64,000 nt of DNA from Pseudonocardia sp. MH-G8 (GTDB lineage: Bacteria > Actinomycetota > Actinomycetes > Mycobacteriales > Pseudonocardiaceae). The stretch covers positions 558,001 through 622,000 of the forward strand of contig NZ_NKYF01000001.1 of the NCBI RefSeq assembly GCF_002262885.1, read 5' to 3'. A program made the position numbers and the translations under genes. Below the pieces are notes generated by a model. That model was not told the origin of the DNA. It worked only from the letters and a program-made list of their open reading frames with translations, and did not search any database. Below are positions 25,229 to 33,877 of this stretch, piece after piece (positions within the stretch are counted from its first letter, which is position 1; every line of letters begins with the position of its first letter).

Positions 25229-26484
25229 ACCTGCCCGTCTACTACTACGTGCTGGGCACCCCGATCGGGGTGCTCGGCCTGATCCGGTGGGCCACCTGGC
25301 TGATCCGCCGCATCCCGGCGGTCCTGTACAAGCCGATCGTCAACAACTACCGGCTGCCGATGAGCATCGTGGTCCCCACCTACCAGGAGGACCCGGTCAT
25401 CTTCGCGGCGGCGATCGAGTCGTGGTTGGCCAACCGCGTCGAGGAAGTCATCCTCGTGATCGACTCCTCGGACAAGACCTGCCAGGAGATCGCCCGGCGC
25501 TACCCGGTCACCGTCGTCATCACCGACGTGCCCGGCAAGCGCGACGCGCTGCGCAAGGGTTGGCGCGCCGCCCGCACCGAACTCGTCGCACTGGTGGACT
25601 CGGACACGATCTGGGCCCCCGACGTCGCGGCCGAGGTGTGCAAGCCGTTCGCCGACCCCCGCATCGGCGGGGTCGGCACGCGGCAGAGCGTCTACGGCAC
25701 CAAGGGGTTCCTGGCGCGGATCACCGACATGTTCCTCGACCACCGGTACTTCGACGAGAACGCCAGCCAGAGCCTGCTCGGCCAGGCGGTCTCGTGCCTG
25801 TCCGGCCGTACCGCGATCTACCGGCGGCAGCTGCTGCTGGAGATCGAGGCGGAGTTCATGCAGGAGTCCTTCTGGGGCGTGCCCTGCCTGTCCGGTGACG
25901 ACAAGCGCCTCACCACGCTCGTCCTCGAGCACGGCCACCTCACCTACATGCAGCGCACGGCCGTGGTCTGGTCGACGTTCCCCAGCAAGTGGCGCATCTT
26001 CTTCAAGCAGCGCGTGCGCTGGGCGCGCAACACCTGGCGCTCGGACATGCGCGCGCTGTCGCGGCCGTGGGTGTGGCGCCACCCGTTCCTGGCCTACACG
26101 ATGATCGACAAGGGCCTCGCGGGCTTCACCGTGCTGCTGGGCCCGATCTTCATGGCCACCGCGCTGATCGCGCAGGAGTGGCTGATCGCCGCCATCCTGC
26201 TGGCGTGGTGGCAGATCAGCCGCGCGGCAAAGTTCCTGCCCCACATCATGCGGCGGCCCTCGTCGTTCTTCTTTGTACTGGGCTACGTCGTCGTCTCCTG
26301 GATCATGGCGCTGATCAAGATCCACGCGCTCATGACGATCCGGCACCAGAAGTGGGGCACCCGCCAGGTCGCCGTCGAGAACGGTCAGGTCGTCCGCACC
26401 GACGGTGCGGGCGGCGGCGACGAATTCGAGGAGGACGAGACCGTGCCACTGCGGATGGTCACCCACGCCGGACGCGCCGCATGA
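25225..26484 (+). CDS. Processive family 2 glycosyltransferase, hyaluronan-synthase-like
   Basis: Membrane polysaccharide synthase of 419 aa. One N-terminal helix (YYYVLGTPIGVLGLIRWATW) precedes the GT-A domain, which has SIVVPTYQEDP, VDSDTIW (metal DxD), CLSGDDKRLTTL (catalytic region) and the processivity motif KQRVRWARNTW (Q-x-x-R-W). Three or so C-terminal helices follow, ending in IHALMTIRHQKWGTRQ. Motif order, length and the C-terminal RxPxSF...TIRxxxWGTR block match class I hyaluronan synthases; cellulose/chitin/alginate synthases are the alternatives. It is coupled by ATGA overlaps to the dehydrogenase before it and the beta-helix protein after it. It probably polymerises a uronic-acid-containing chain and extrudes it across the membrane. 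Confidence 0.87.
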   Translation: MNLPVYYYVLGTPIGVLGLIRWATWLIRRIPAVLYKPIVNNYRLPMSIVVPTYQEDPVIFAAAIESWLANRVEEVILVIDSSDKTCQEIARRYPVTVVITDVPGKRDALRKGWRAARTELVALVDSDTIWAPDVAAEVCKPFADPRIGGVGTRQSVYGTKGFLARITDMFLDHRYFDENASQSLLGQAVSCLSGRTAIYRRQLLLEIEAEFMQESFWGVPCLSGDDKRLTTLVLEHGHLTYMQRTAVVWSTFPSKWRIFFKQRVRWARNTWRSDMRALSRPWVWRHPFLAYTMIDKGLAGFTVLLGPIFMATALIAQEWLIAAILLAWWQISRAAKFLPHIMRRPSSFFFVLGYVVVSWIMALIKIHALMTIRHQKWGTRQVAVENGQVVRTDGAGGGDEFEEDETVPLRMVTHAGRAA

Positions 26485-28715
26485 CCGCCCCCCGGACGGG
26501 CAGCCGGCGGCTCGCGCGCATCATCGCCGCGAGCGTCGCGCTCAGCGCCATCACGCTCCCGGTGATCCCGGCCGGCGTCGCCCTCGCGGCGCCGGCCGGG
26601 GCGCTGGCGGCGCCTGCACAGCAGGAACCGCGGCCGCCCGGGGGCGACAGCGGGGGCAGTACTCAGGACGACCCGCCGAGTGACGGTGGCGGCGGCAACG
26701 ACGGCGGCAGTGGCGGCGGCGGCAACGACGGCGGCAGTGGCGGCGGCGGCAACGACGGCGGCAGCGGCGGCAGCGGCGGCGGCAACAACGGCGGCGGCGC
26801 CCAGAACCCGGAGCCGACCCGCAGGCCGACGCCGCAGACCCCCAGGCCCGATCCCGAGGCCGAGGCCCGCAAGAAGGCCGAGGAGCAGGCGGCCAAGGAA
26901 GAGGCCAAGCGCGAGAAGGAGGCCCAGAAGGCCGCCGAGAAGGCCGCGAAGGAGGCTGCCGAGGCAGCCAGGAAGCGCGCCCGGGAAGCGGCCGAGCGGG
27001 CCGAGCAGGCGGCGAAGGCCCGGGAGTCCTGGGAATCGCGCGGCAGGCCGCACCAGATGATCACCGTTCGCGCGGACCGCATCGAGGTCGTCGACGAGGG
27101 GCGCCTCGAAAGCCTGGTGCCTCGCGGCGGGGGCACGATGACCCTCGAGAACCTCGACAACATGGTGCCCAGGGACTGGCTCGCGATGGACGGTCCCACC
27201 ACCACCCTCGACGCGACCCTGGTGCTGACGCCGGGCACGTCCATGAAGATCGGCCCGGACATCCAGACGCTGCGGCTGACCGGTGGGCCGGAGATCCCCG
27301 ACGCGTCCGCGATCTACACCGGCGGCGGGACTCTGAACCTGGAGGGCGTCACGATCTCCTCCCTCGACCCGGCGAGCCAGCAGCCGCTGCCGTTCGAGGC
27401 CGCGGGCCGGCCGTTCATCGAGGTGACCGGCGGCGGTGAGCTCAACGCCACCGACACCACGATCACCGACATGGGCACCCCCGAGCACGGCGAGGAGAGC
27501 GCGGAGCCGGGCCTCGGGTTCAACCCGGGCAGCACCGGTTCGCTCGTGCGCACCACGTTGCACCGCAACAACGTCGGGGTGGAACTCTCCGAATCCCAGA
27601 ACGTGAAGATCGACGGGCTGACGGTCACGGAGTCGGAGAACGACGGCGTCGTGCTCAACGGCGACCGGGGCACGACGATGGCCGGGATCCGCGCGGAGCG
27701 CAACGGCGCCAACGGCGTGTACATCAGCGGGGAGACCGCCGAGCACCCGATCTCCGGGATCAGCACCGTCGGCAACGAGCTCTACGGCGTCGTCGTGTCC
27801 AGGATGAAGGGCGCGCAGGTCACCGGGATCACCACGGAAGGCGACCAGGCAGGCGGGCTCCGGCTGAACCAGGCCGTCGACGTCACCGTTTCCGACTTCA
27901 CCGCGACGGACCAGCCGATCGGCATCTTCACCCACGTCGGCAGCACGGGCATCGTGCTCGACGGGATCCACATGACGAGTGGGCGCCGCGGTGTGGTGGT
28001 CGAGAAGAGCACCACCAACCTGGAGCTGCGCAACTCCACGATCGAGGGCTCGCGGGTCTCCGCCGTCAACATCGGTGGCAAGGACATCCGGGTCAACGGT
28101 GTGCAGGTCGCGGACGCCAGGTCGGCGGTGCGCCTCGAGCGCGGCTCCGGCCACATCCAGCTCAACGGGATGACGATCGACGGTGGCCGGGACGGCGTCG
28201 TCGCGTCCGGCGGCGCCGAGGACATCCTCATCAACGAGCTCACGGCGAACCACGTCGAGGACGACGCCATCCGCACCGAGAGCCCGGGCGCGCAGATCAC
28301 CGGCGGCACGATCACCGGTGGCACCACCGGCATCGACGTTGCCGCGGCGGCCACGATCACCGCCATCACGATCAACGGCTCGAGCGAGGGGATCCACTCC
28401 CGCTCCCCCGAGCTGGTGCGGGCCGACAACGTCGCGATCGACGCGATCGACCTGGGCCTCAACGTCGGCGTCGGCAGCCCGTTCGTCCTCTCCAACTCCA
28501 GCGTGCACGCGCTGGAGGCGTTCCGGGGCGCCTTCGAGCAGGTTCCGCCCGGCTCGAACGACTTCAGCCTCCCGCCGCTGAACCTCCTGGGCGCCATCGG
28601 CGTGCCGCTGATCGTCCTGGCTATCGTGCTGGAGCAGGTGCACACCTTCCGCCAGCGCAAGGTCGGCGGCAACAAGCGGCGCTCGCCACCGGCGATCCCG
28701 GTGGGCGCCGGATGA
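26481..28715 (+). CDS. Membrane-anchored right-handed beta-helix protein
   Basis: A 744-aa exported protein of unknown activity. In order: an Arg-rich signal peptide (about residues 1-45), a Gly/Asn/Ser linker with three GGGGNDGGS repeats, a Pro-rich stretch, a Lys/Glu/Ala-rich helix likely to form a coiled coil (about 125-190), an SRGRPHQMITVRADRIEVVD domain, a long parallel beta-helix (repeats such as VRTTLHRNNVGVELSESQ, DGVVASGGAEDILI), then one C-terminal membrane helix (LLGAIGVPLIVLAIVLEQV) and a basic tail. The protein would stand on the outer membrane face. Beta-helix folds are typical of polysaccharide lyases, epimerases and hydrolases, so it may modify or guide the nascent polymer; no catalytic motif is claimed. 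Paralogue at 33874. Confidence 0.82.
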   Translation: MTAPRTGSRRLARIIAASVALSAITLPVIPAGVALAAPAGALAAPAQQEPRPPGGDSGGSTQDDPPSDGGGGNDGGSGGGGNDGGSGGGGNDGGSGGSGGGNNGGGAQNPEPTRRPTPQTPRPDPEAEARKKAEEQAAKEEAKREKEAQKAAEKAAKEAAEAARKRAREAAERAEQAAKARESWESRGRPHQMITVRADRIEVVDEGRLESLVPRGGGTMTLENLDNMVPRDWLAMDGPTTTLDATLVLTPGTSMKIGPDIQTLRLTGGPEIPDASAIYTGGGTLNLEGVTISSLDPASQQPLPFEAAGRPFIEVTGGGELNATDTTITDMGTPEHGEESAEPGLGFNPGSTGSLVRTTLHRNNVGVELSESQNVKIDGLTVTESENDGVVLNGDRGTTMAGIRAERNGANGVYISGETAEHPISGISTVGNELYGVVVSRMKGAQVTGITTEGDQAGGLRLNQAVDVTVSDFTATDQPIGIFTHVGSTGIVLDGIHMTSGRRGVVVEKSTTNLELRNSTIEGSRVSAVNIGGKDIRVNGVQVADARSAVRLERGSGHIQLNGMTIDGGRDGVVASGGAEDILINELTANHVEDDAIRTESPGAQITGGTITGGTTGIDVAAAATITAITINGSSEGIHSRSPELVRADNVAIDAIDLGLNVGVGSPFVLSNSSVHALEAFRGAFEQVPPGSNDFSLPPLNLLGAIGVPLIVLAIVLEQVHTFRQRKVGGNKRRSPPAIPVGAG
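26685..26765 (+). repeat. Three 27-bp tandem repeats (GGGGNDGGS linker)
   Basis: In-frame tandem repeat of 27 bp encoding GGGGNDGGS three times within the beta-helix gene; further partial Gly-rich units follow. The paralogue at 33874 lacks it, so linker length differs between the two copies and may vary between strains. Confidence 0.85.
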
Positions 28716-28728
28716 GGAGGCCCACCAG

Positions 28729-29640
28729 ATGTTCCCGTGGAAGTCCCGGTCCCTGAGCTCCGGACGCGCGGTCACCGCTGTCCTGGGCGTCCTGCTCCTC
28801 GGTGTCGCGGGATGCGGCGCCGGGGAGCAGGACCCGGCGACGACGAGCCCCGCCCAGGCGGGCGAGGGCGTCGAGCCCGCGGCACTCGAGGAGTTCCTGG
28901 GCAACGACCTGACGATCGCCGGCGAGGGCAACTTCGGCCTCGACATCGCGTCGCTGGTCGAGGACCCGGACGCCCCGGGCGGCGTCCGGCTACGGGCGTC
29001 ATACCCGGAAGGCTCCGCGAGCCGCGGCACCGACGGTCCCGATGGCGGTCTGCAGGCCTACATGGAGCTGCCGACACCGGTGGACGTGCTCGACCTGACC
29101 TACCAGGTGCGGTTCCCGGAGGGGTTCGACTTCGTCAAGGGCGGCAAGCTGCCCGGGCTCTACGGTGGCACCGAGAACAGCGGCGGTGACATCCCGGACG
29201 GCGAGGACGGGCTCTCCACCCGGTACATGTGGCGTGCCGGCGGTGAGGGCGAGGTGTACGCCTACCTGCCCAGCTCCGAGGAGCACGGCACGTCGCTGGG
29301 CCGGGGCTGCTGGACCTTCACGCCCGGCGACTGGACCACGATCCAGCAGCGGGTGCAGCTGAACACCCCGGGCACGGCCGATGGCCGGATCACCGTCTGG
29401 CAGGACGACCGGGTCGTCCTCGACCGCGGTGGCATGGAGTTCCGCTCCACCGACGAGCTCCAGATCGACGGCGTGTTCTTCTCCACCTTCTTCGGCGGGG
29501 GCGACTCGTCGTGGGCGAGCACCTCCGACCAGCACGTCGACTTCGCCGCGTTCGAGCTCACCGAGGGCTCCGCACCGCCGCCCGGTAACCCGGGGGCATC
29601 CGAGGACGACAGCGACTGCGGCACACCCGACGAGTCGTGA
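28729..29640 (+). CDS. PL14-type polysaccharide lyase lipoprotein
   Basis: A 303-aa lipoprotein: signal peptide with lipobox GVAG-Cys29, then a beta-jelly-roll domain. The domain carries the family-14 lyase signature VKGGKLPGLYGGTENSGGD with the following STRYMWRAGGEGEVYAYL and GRGCWTFTPGDWTTIQQRVQLNTPG. This matches the arrangement in the Chlorella-virus and mollusc PL14 enzymes, which cleave glucuronan or alginate by beta-elimination. GAGGAGG lies upstream of the ATG. It sits between the beta-helix and epimerase genes of operon A and has no counterpart in operon B. Likely role: trimming or release of the uronic-acid polymer, or clearance of stalled chains. Confidence 0.82.
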   Translation: MFPWKSRSLSSGRAVTAVLGVLLLGVAGCGAGEQDPATTSPAQAGEGVEPAALEEFLGNDLTIAGEGNFGLDIASLVEDPDAPGGVRLRASYPEGSASRGTDGPDGGLQAYMELPTPVDVLDLTYQVRFPEGFDFVKGGKLPGLYGGTENSGGDIPDGEDGLSTRYMWRAGGEGEVYAYLPSSEEHGTSLGRGCWTFTPGDWTTIQQRVQLNTPGTADGRITVWQDDRVVLDRGGMEFRSTDELQIDGVFFSTFFGGGDSSWASTSDQHVDFAAFELTEGSAPPPGNPGASEDDSDCGTPDES

Positions 29641-29683
29641 CCCCCGCCGCCACGAGCACACCGACCTGAGGAAGACCGAGACG

Positions 29684-31042
29684 ATGTCCCTGCCCCCCGC
29701 CCGCCGCACGGTCCGCGCCACCACCCTCGGTGTGCTGGTGGCCACGGCCGCCCTGCTCGCCGGTGCCTGCTCGGCGCCGACGCCGGACCCGATCGCCCGC
29801 CAAGAAGCCGCGCCCAACGAGACGATCGACCCGGCGCAGCCGTGCGTCCGCGAGCCGGCCTCGACGGGAGGGGCCGAGCAGCCCGCGAGCGGGGACGTCA
29901 GCGCGAGCTTCGTCGCGGCGACGAACACGATCGAGCTCCGCAGCGGCACGGGTGTGTCGCTCCCCGCGCTGGCCGACGCCGTCGGCAACGACAACGCCCT
30001 GCGCCAGGTCGGCGAGGGCGAGTGGGAGCTTCGCGCCGACATCTCCGTGATCAACGGCGCGTCGCTGCACGTCGCGGCGCCCGAGGTGCGCTGGCTCAAG
30101 CTGGTGAGCGAGGAGGGCAAGATCGCCTCGCTGAAGCCGCTGGGCCAGGGCAGCGGTCTCCAGATCGACGGCTCCTGCATCACGTCCTGGGACATCGCCA
30201 CGAGCACCGCCGACACCAACCAGGACGACGGACGCGGCTACATCCTCGCCCGTGACGGCGCCGTGATGAACATCGACAACGCCGAGATCCGCTACCTCGG
30301 CAACGGCGACGTCGAGTCCTACGGCCTGTCCTGGCGTACCGAGGGCACCACCGGGAGCATCACCAACAGCGTGTCCTCCCACAACTACTTCGGCCTCTAC
30401 AGCTACGAGGTCGGCGGGCTCGTCGTCGCCGACAACGAGTTCCACGACAACTCGCTGTACGGGGTCGACCCGCACACCGGTTCACACGACATGACCATCG
30501 AACGCAACGTCGTGCACGACAACGGCAAGCACGGCATCATCCTCGCCGAGGACTGCGTCGACAGCGTCATCCGCGACAACATCGTCTACCGGAACAACCA
30601 CCACGGGATCGTGCTGTACCTGAACTCGGACCGGAACACCATCGAAGGCAACGACACCTTCGCCAACGTCGCGCAGGGCATCAACATCAACGAGTCCAAC
30701 GACAACATCATCCGCGGCAACCGGGTCTACGACAACAAAGAGTCGGGTATCGGCATCACCCAGACCAGCAAGAACAACCTGGTCGAGGACAACCAGGCCC
30801 GCGGCAACGCGCAGGACGGCGTCCGGGTGGTGAGCGAGGCGGCCCAGACCACGCTGCGCGCCAACACCCTCGGCGAGAACGGCCGCTACGGCGTGTACGT
30901 CGACATCGACGGCGACGTCGACATCGCCGGCAACACGATCTTCGCCAACCGCTCCGGGATCATGCTCAAGGGCTCGGCCATCGTGCCCGACGGCGACAAC
31001 TCGATCTTCAACAACGCCGAGGACGCGATCGTCAACGACTGA
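29684..31042 (+). CDS. AlgG-like C5-epimerase-type beta-helix lipoprotein
   Basis: A 452-aa lipoprotein (lipobox LAGA-Cys29) with a right-handed beta-helix of the mannuronan C5-epimerase/NosD type. The active-site block reads YGVDPHTGSHDMTIERNVVH followed by GKHGIILAEDC and HHGIVLYLNSDRNTI. This aligns with the AlgG DPHD catalytic segment except that the last Asp is Thr. AlgG converts D-mannuronate to L-guluronate in the polymer; the same chemistry on glucuronate would give iduronate. An acidic linker precedes the helix. It is the last gene of operon A, followed by a strong terminator. Paralogue at 35903. Confidence 0.8.
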   Translation: MSLPPARRTVRATTLGVLVATAALLAGACSAPTPDPIARQEAAPNETIDPAQPCVREPASTGGAEQPASGDVSASFVAATNTIELRSGTGVSLPALADAVGNDNALRQVGEGEWELRADISVINGASLHVAAPEVRWLKLVSEEGKIASLKPLGQGSGLQIDGSCITSWDIATSTADTNQDDGRGYILARDGAVMNIDNAEIRYLGNGDVESYGLSWRTEGTTGSITNSVSSHNYFGLYSYEVGGLVVADNEFHDNSLYGVDPHTGSHDMTIERNVVHDNGKHGIILAEDCVDSVIRDNIVYRNNHHGIVLYLNSDRNTIEGNDTFANVAQGININESNDNIIRGNRVYDNKESGIGITQTSKNNLVEDNQARGNAQDGVRVVSEAAQTTLRANTLGENGRYGVYVDIDGDVDIAGNTIFANRSGIMLKGSAIVPDGDNSIFNNAEDAIVND

Positions 31043-31074
31043 CGAAGGGCGGGACCGTCGAAGGGCGGGACCGA

Positions 31075-31116
31075 CGACGAGCGCGGCAGCGGCCGAACAC
31101 GCTGCCGCGCTCGTCG
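31075..31116 (+). terminator. Rho-independent terminator after operon A
   Basis: Perfect 17-bp stem: 31075-31091 (CGACGAGCGCGGCAGCG) pairs with 31100-31116 around an 8-nt loop, followed by CTTTTC. Just before it, CGAAGGGCGGGACCG is directly repeated at 31043-31057 and 31059-31073. Confidence 0.85.
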
Positions 31117-31667
31117 CTTTTCAGGAGACCCATCGCCGGTCGCCGCTCCTGGCACCGCATGCTTCCGCTCCCCGAGCGACACGTGCCCTTCCTGCACCTG
31201 CCGCGGGTAGAGCACTCTGAGTGAGCGGCCCACCCGGTCCGCCGTGCCGGACAAACGCCTCAGGTGCTGCAGGGGTGCGCACGTGAGCGCCTCGTGTCGT
31301 CGAGCGGCGCCACCATCAGCGCCCGGCGGCCGCCGTAGCGCCTGAACGGTCGTCCACAAGTGGGTTACGACAGATCTCCGAAACGGAGCCGAATTCACCG
31401 GACCAGGTGCATTCTGGTGTGACCCACCTCACACGATTGGTTGCGCGCAGCTGAACGAACGCGCACCGCGCTACCTGGCAGAGTCCCTGCCCAACGCCCC
31501 GCTCATGCCGCTGAGCTGGAGCGACAGCACCCTCTTCGGGCACGCCGGACGACGGCCGTCACCGACCGTCAGCCCCGTCTACACGATCGTGGCACTCCGC
31601 TATTGCGGAACCATCTCCTCAGGGACGCGACCGGTTCAACCGCCCAGAATGGGGAAGGTGCAATTCC
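31117..31667. promoter_or_regulatory. 551-bp upstream region of polysaccharide operon B
   Basis: No convincing gene. It contains the CRP-type palindrome at 31418-31433 and the short CCGC/GCGG hairpin at 31598-31609. A block at about 31604-31634 reads TGCGGAACCATCTC and resembles the leader of operon A (24160-24187). GGGGAAGG near 31651-31658 is a distant ribosome-site candidate for the ATG at 31668. Confidence 0.5.
31418..31433. promoter_or_regulatory. CRP/GlxR-type operator upstream of operon B
   Basis: TGTGACCCACCTCACA is a perfect TGTGA-N6-TCACA palindrome, the consensus of actinobacterial CRP/GlxR. It is about 235 bp upstream of the first gene of operon B; no equivalent was seen before operon A. 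Confidence 0.65.
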
Positions 31668-32639
31668 ATGCAGTCGTCGAGGATCTTCATCGTCGGTTCC
31701 GGAGTCGTCGGGGCGGCGACCGGTGAGGGGTTCCTGAAGGCCGGGCACAAGGTGACGTTCATCGACGTCGCCCCCGCCCGCATCGCCGAGCTCGCCGCCC
31801 GCGGGTTCGACGTCCGCAGCGAGATCGACCTGTCCGGTGAACCGGAGTCGCTGCTGTTCCTCACCCTGCCCACCCCGAACGACGGGCACCGCTACGACCT
31901 GTCCGCGTTCGAGGCCGGCACCACCGCAGTGGGCAAGGCACTGGCCGGTTCCGCGACCCGCCACACCGTCGTCGTGCGCTCCACCGTGCCCCCGGGCACC
32001 ACCGAGGGCCTTGTCGAGAACACCCTCGAGAAGCACTCCGGCATGACCGCGGGCGAAGGCTTCGGCCTGGCCTCCAACCCCGAGTTCCTCCGCGCGGTCT
32101 CCGCCGCCGAGGACTTCGCGCACCCGTGGATGACCGTGATCGCCAGCCGCGACCCGCAGACCGTGGAGCGCCTGCGCGACCTGCTCTCCCCCTTCGGCGG
32201 CGAGCTGCGCACCTTCGACGACCCGGCCCAGGCCGAGTTCATCAAGGCCGCGCACAACATCTTCAACGCCACCAAGATCAGCTTCTGGAACGAGATGTGG
32301 CTCGTCGCCCAGAAGATGGGCGTGGACCTCGACCCGATCGCCGCCACCGTGGCCCGCTCGGCGGAGGGTTCGATCAACCCCCAGTACGGCATCCGCGGCG
32401 GTGCCCCCTACGGCGGCGTCTGCCTCCCCAAGGACACCAACGGCTTCCTCGGCTTCGCCGACACCATCGGCGTCGACATGCCGCTGCTCACCGCGGTCGT
32501 CGAGACCAACGACCGCCTCGCCGCCATCGTCTCCGACGAGGTCGACACCGCCAGCCACGCCGCCAGCCACGCACAGCTGCGCGAGAGCGCCGCACACGGT
32601 GCCGTGACCGGCGGCCGGCAGCAGCACGAGCCGGCATGA
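31668..32639 (+). CDS. Nucleotide-sugar 6-dehydrogenase, C-terminally short (operon B)
   Basis: A 323-aa paralogue of the operon A dehydrogenase. The first about 120 nt and about 325 nt around the catalytic Cys252 (GGVCLPKDT) are almost identical in DNA, while the intervening part has diverged. It has the same domain content: N-terminal NAD Rossmann, substrate helices, no C-terminal UDP-binding domain. The unrelated tail after LRESAA is shorter than in copy A, though both end RQQHEPA. The stop overlaps the synthase ATG by 4 nt. It provides the uronate donor for the following synthase. Confidence 0.85.
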   Translation: MQSSRIFIVGSGVVGAATGEGFLKAGHKVTFIDVAPARIAELAARGFDVRSEIDLSGEPESLLFLTLPTPNDGHRYDLSAFEAGTTAVGKALAGSATRHTVVVRSTVPPGTTEGLVENTLEKHSGMTAGEGFGLASNPEFLRAVSAAEDFAHPWMTVIASRDPQTVERLRDLLSPFGGELRTFDDPAQAEFIKAAHNIFNATKISFWNEMWLVAQKMGVDLDPIAATVARSAEGSINPQYGIRGGAPYGGVCLPKDTNGFLGFADTIGVDMPLLTAVVETNDRLAAIVSDEVDTASHAASHAQLRESAAHGAVTGGRQQHEPA

Positions 32640-33877
32640 ACCTGCCCGTCTACTACTACGTGCTGGGCACCCCGCTCGGGGTGCTCGGGTTGTTCCGGTG
32701 GGCCTGCTGGCTGGTCCGGCGCATTCCCGCCGTGCTCTACCGCCCCATCCTGGACGAGCACCGCCTGTCGATGAGCCTGGTCGTGCCGGTGTACCAGGAA
32801 GACCCCGACATCTTCGCGGCGGCGATCGAGTCCTGGCTGGCCAACGACATCGAGGAAGTCATCCTCGTGATCGACTCCTCCGACCGGATCTGCCAGGAGA
32901 TCGCCCGGCGCTACCCGGTCACCGTCATCATCACCACCGTTCCCGGCAAGCGGGACGCCCTGCGCCGCGGCTGGCGCAAGGCGACCACCGAGCTGGTGGC
33001 GCTGGTGGACTCGGACACGCTCTGGGCATCGGACGTGGCCCGGGAGGTGTGCAAGCCGTTCGCCGACCCCCGCATCGGCGGCGTCGGCACCCGCCAGAGC
33101 GTCTACGGCTCGAGGGGCTTCCTCGCCCGCATCACCGATATGTTCCTCGACCACCGCTACTTCGACGAGAACGCCAGCCAGAGCCTCCTGGGCAAGGCCG
33201 TCTCGTGCCTGTCCGGGCGCACCGCGGTCTACCGGCGCGCGTTGCTGCTGGAGATCGAGTCGGACTTCATGGACGAGACGTTCTGGGGCGTTCCGTGCCT
33301 GTCCGGCGACGACAAGCGCCTCACGACCCTCGTCCTCGAGCGCGGGCACCTGACCTACATGCAGCGCACCGCCGAGGTGTGGTCGACCTTCCCCGATCGC
33401 TGGCGGATCTTCTTCCGCCAGCGGCTGCGCTGGGCGCGCAACACCTGGCGCTCGGACCTGCGCGCACTGTCCAAGCGGTGGGTGTGGCACCACCCGTTCC
33501 TGGCCTACACCATGATCGACAAGGGCCTGGCCAGCTTCACGCTCCTGCTCGGCCCGATCTTCATGGTCGTCGCCCTCGTCAGCCAGAACTGGATCTTCGC
33601 GGGCGTGCTCGCCCTGTGGTGGCAGATCAGCCGATCGGCCAAGCTGCTGCCACACATCCGCCGACGGCCCTCGAGCTTCTTCCTGGTGCCGGGCTACGTC
33701 GTCGTCTCGTGGCTCATGGCGCTGATCAAGCTGCAGGCGTTGATGACGATCCGCCGCCAGCGCTGGCTGACCCGAGAGGTCGCCGTCGAGAACGGCGAGG
33801 TCGTGCGCACCTCCGAGCCCGCGCAGTACCCGCACCACCAGCAGCACCCGCAGCACCCCACGGAGATCGCGGTATGA
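32636..33877 (+). CDS. Processive family 2 glycosyltransferase, hyaluronan-synthase-like (operon B)
   Basis: A 413-aa paralogue of the operon A synthase with all functional motifs kept: VVPVYQEDP, VDSDTLW, CLSGDDKRLTTL and RQRLRWARNTW. N- and C-terminal membrane helices and the TIRRQRWLTR end block are also conserved. The extreme C-terminus differs and is His/Gln/Pro-rich (PHHQQHPQHP). Conservation of catalytic residues argues that both copies are active. Coupled by 4-nt overlaps on both sides. Confidence 0.87.
   Translation: MNLPVYYYVLGTPLGVLGLFRWACWLVRRIPAVLYRPILDEHRLSMSLVVPVYQEDPDIFAAAIESWLANDIEEVILVIDSSDRICQEIARRYPVTVIITTVPGKRDALRRGWRKATTELVALVDSDTLWASDVAREVCKPFADPRIGGVGTRQSVYGSRGFLARITDMFLDHRYFDENASQSLLGKAVSCLSGRTAVYRRALLLEIESDFMDETFWGVPCLSGDDKRLTTLVLERGHLTYMQRTAEVWSTFPDRWRIFFRQRLRWARNTWRSDLRALSKRWVWHHPFLAYTMIDKGLASFTLLLGPIFMVVALVSQNWIFAGVLALWWQISRSAKLLPHIRRRPSSFFLVPGYVVVSWLMALIKLQALMTIRRQRWLTREVAVENGEVVRTSEPAQYPHHQQHPQHPTEIAV

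Noticed and set aside
26685..26765. CRISPR-like or satellite repeat
   Set aside because: The 27-bp units are contiguous, in frame, and encode a Gly-rich linker; there are no spacers.
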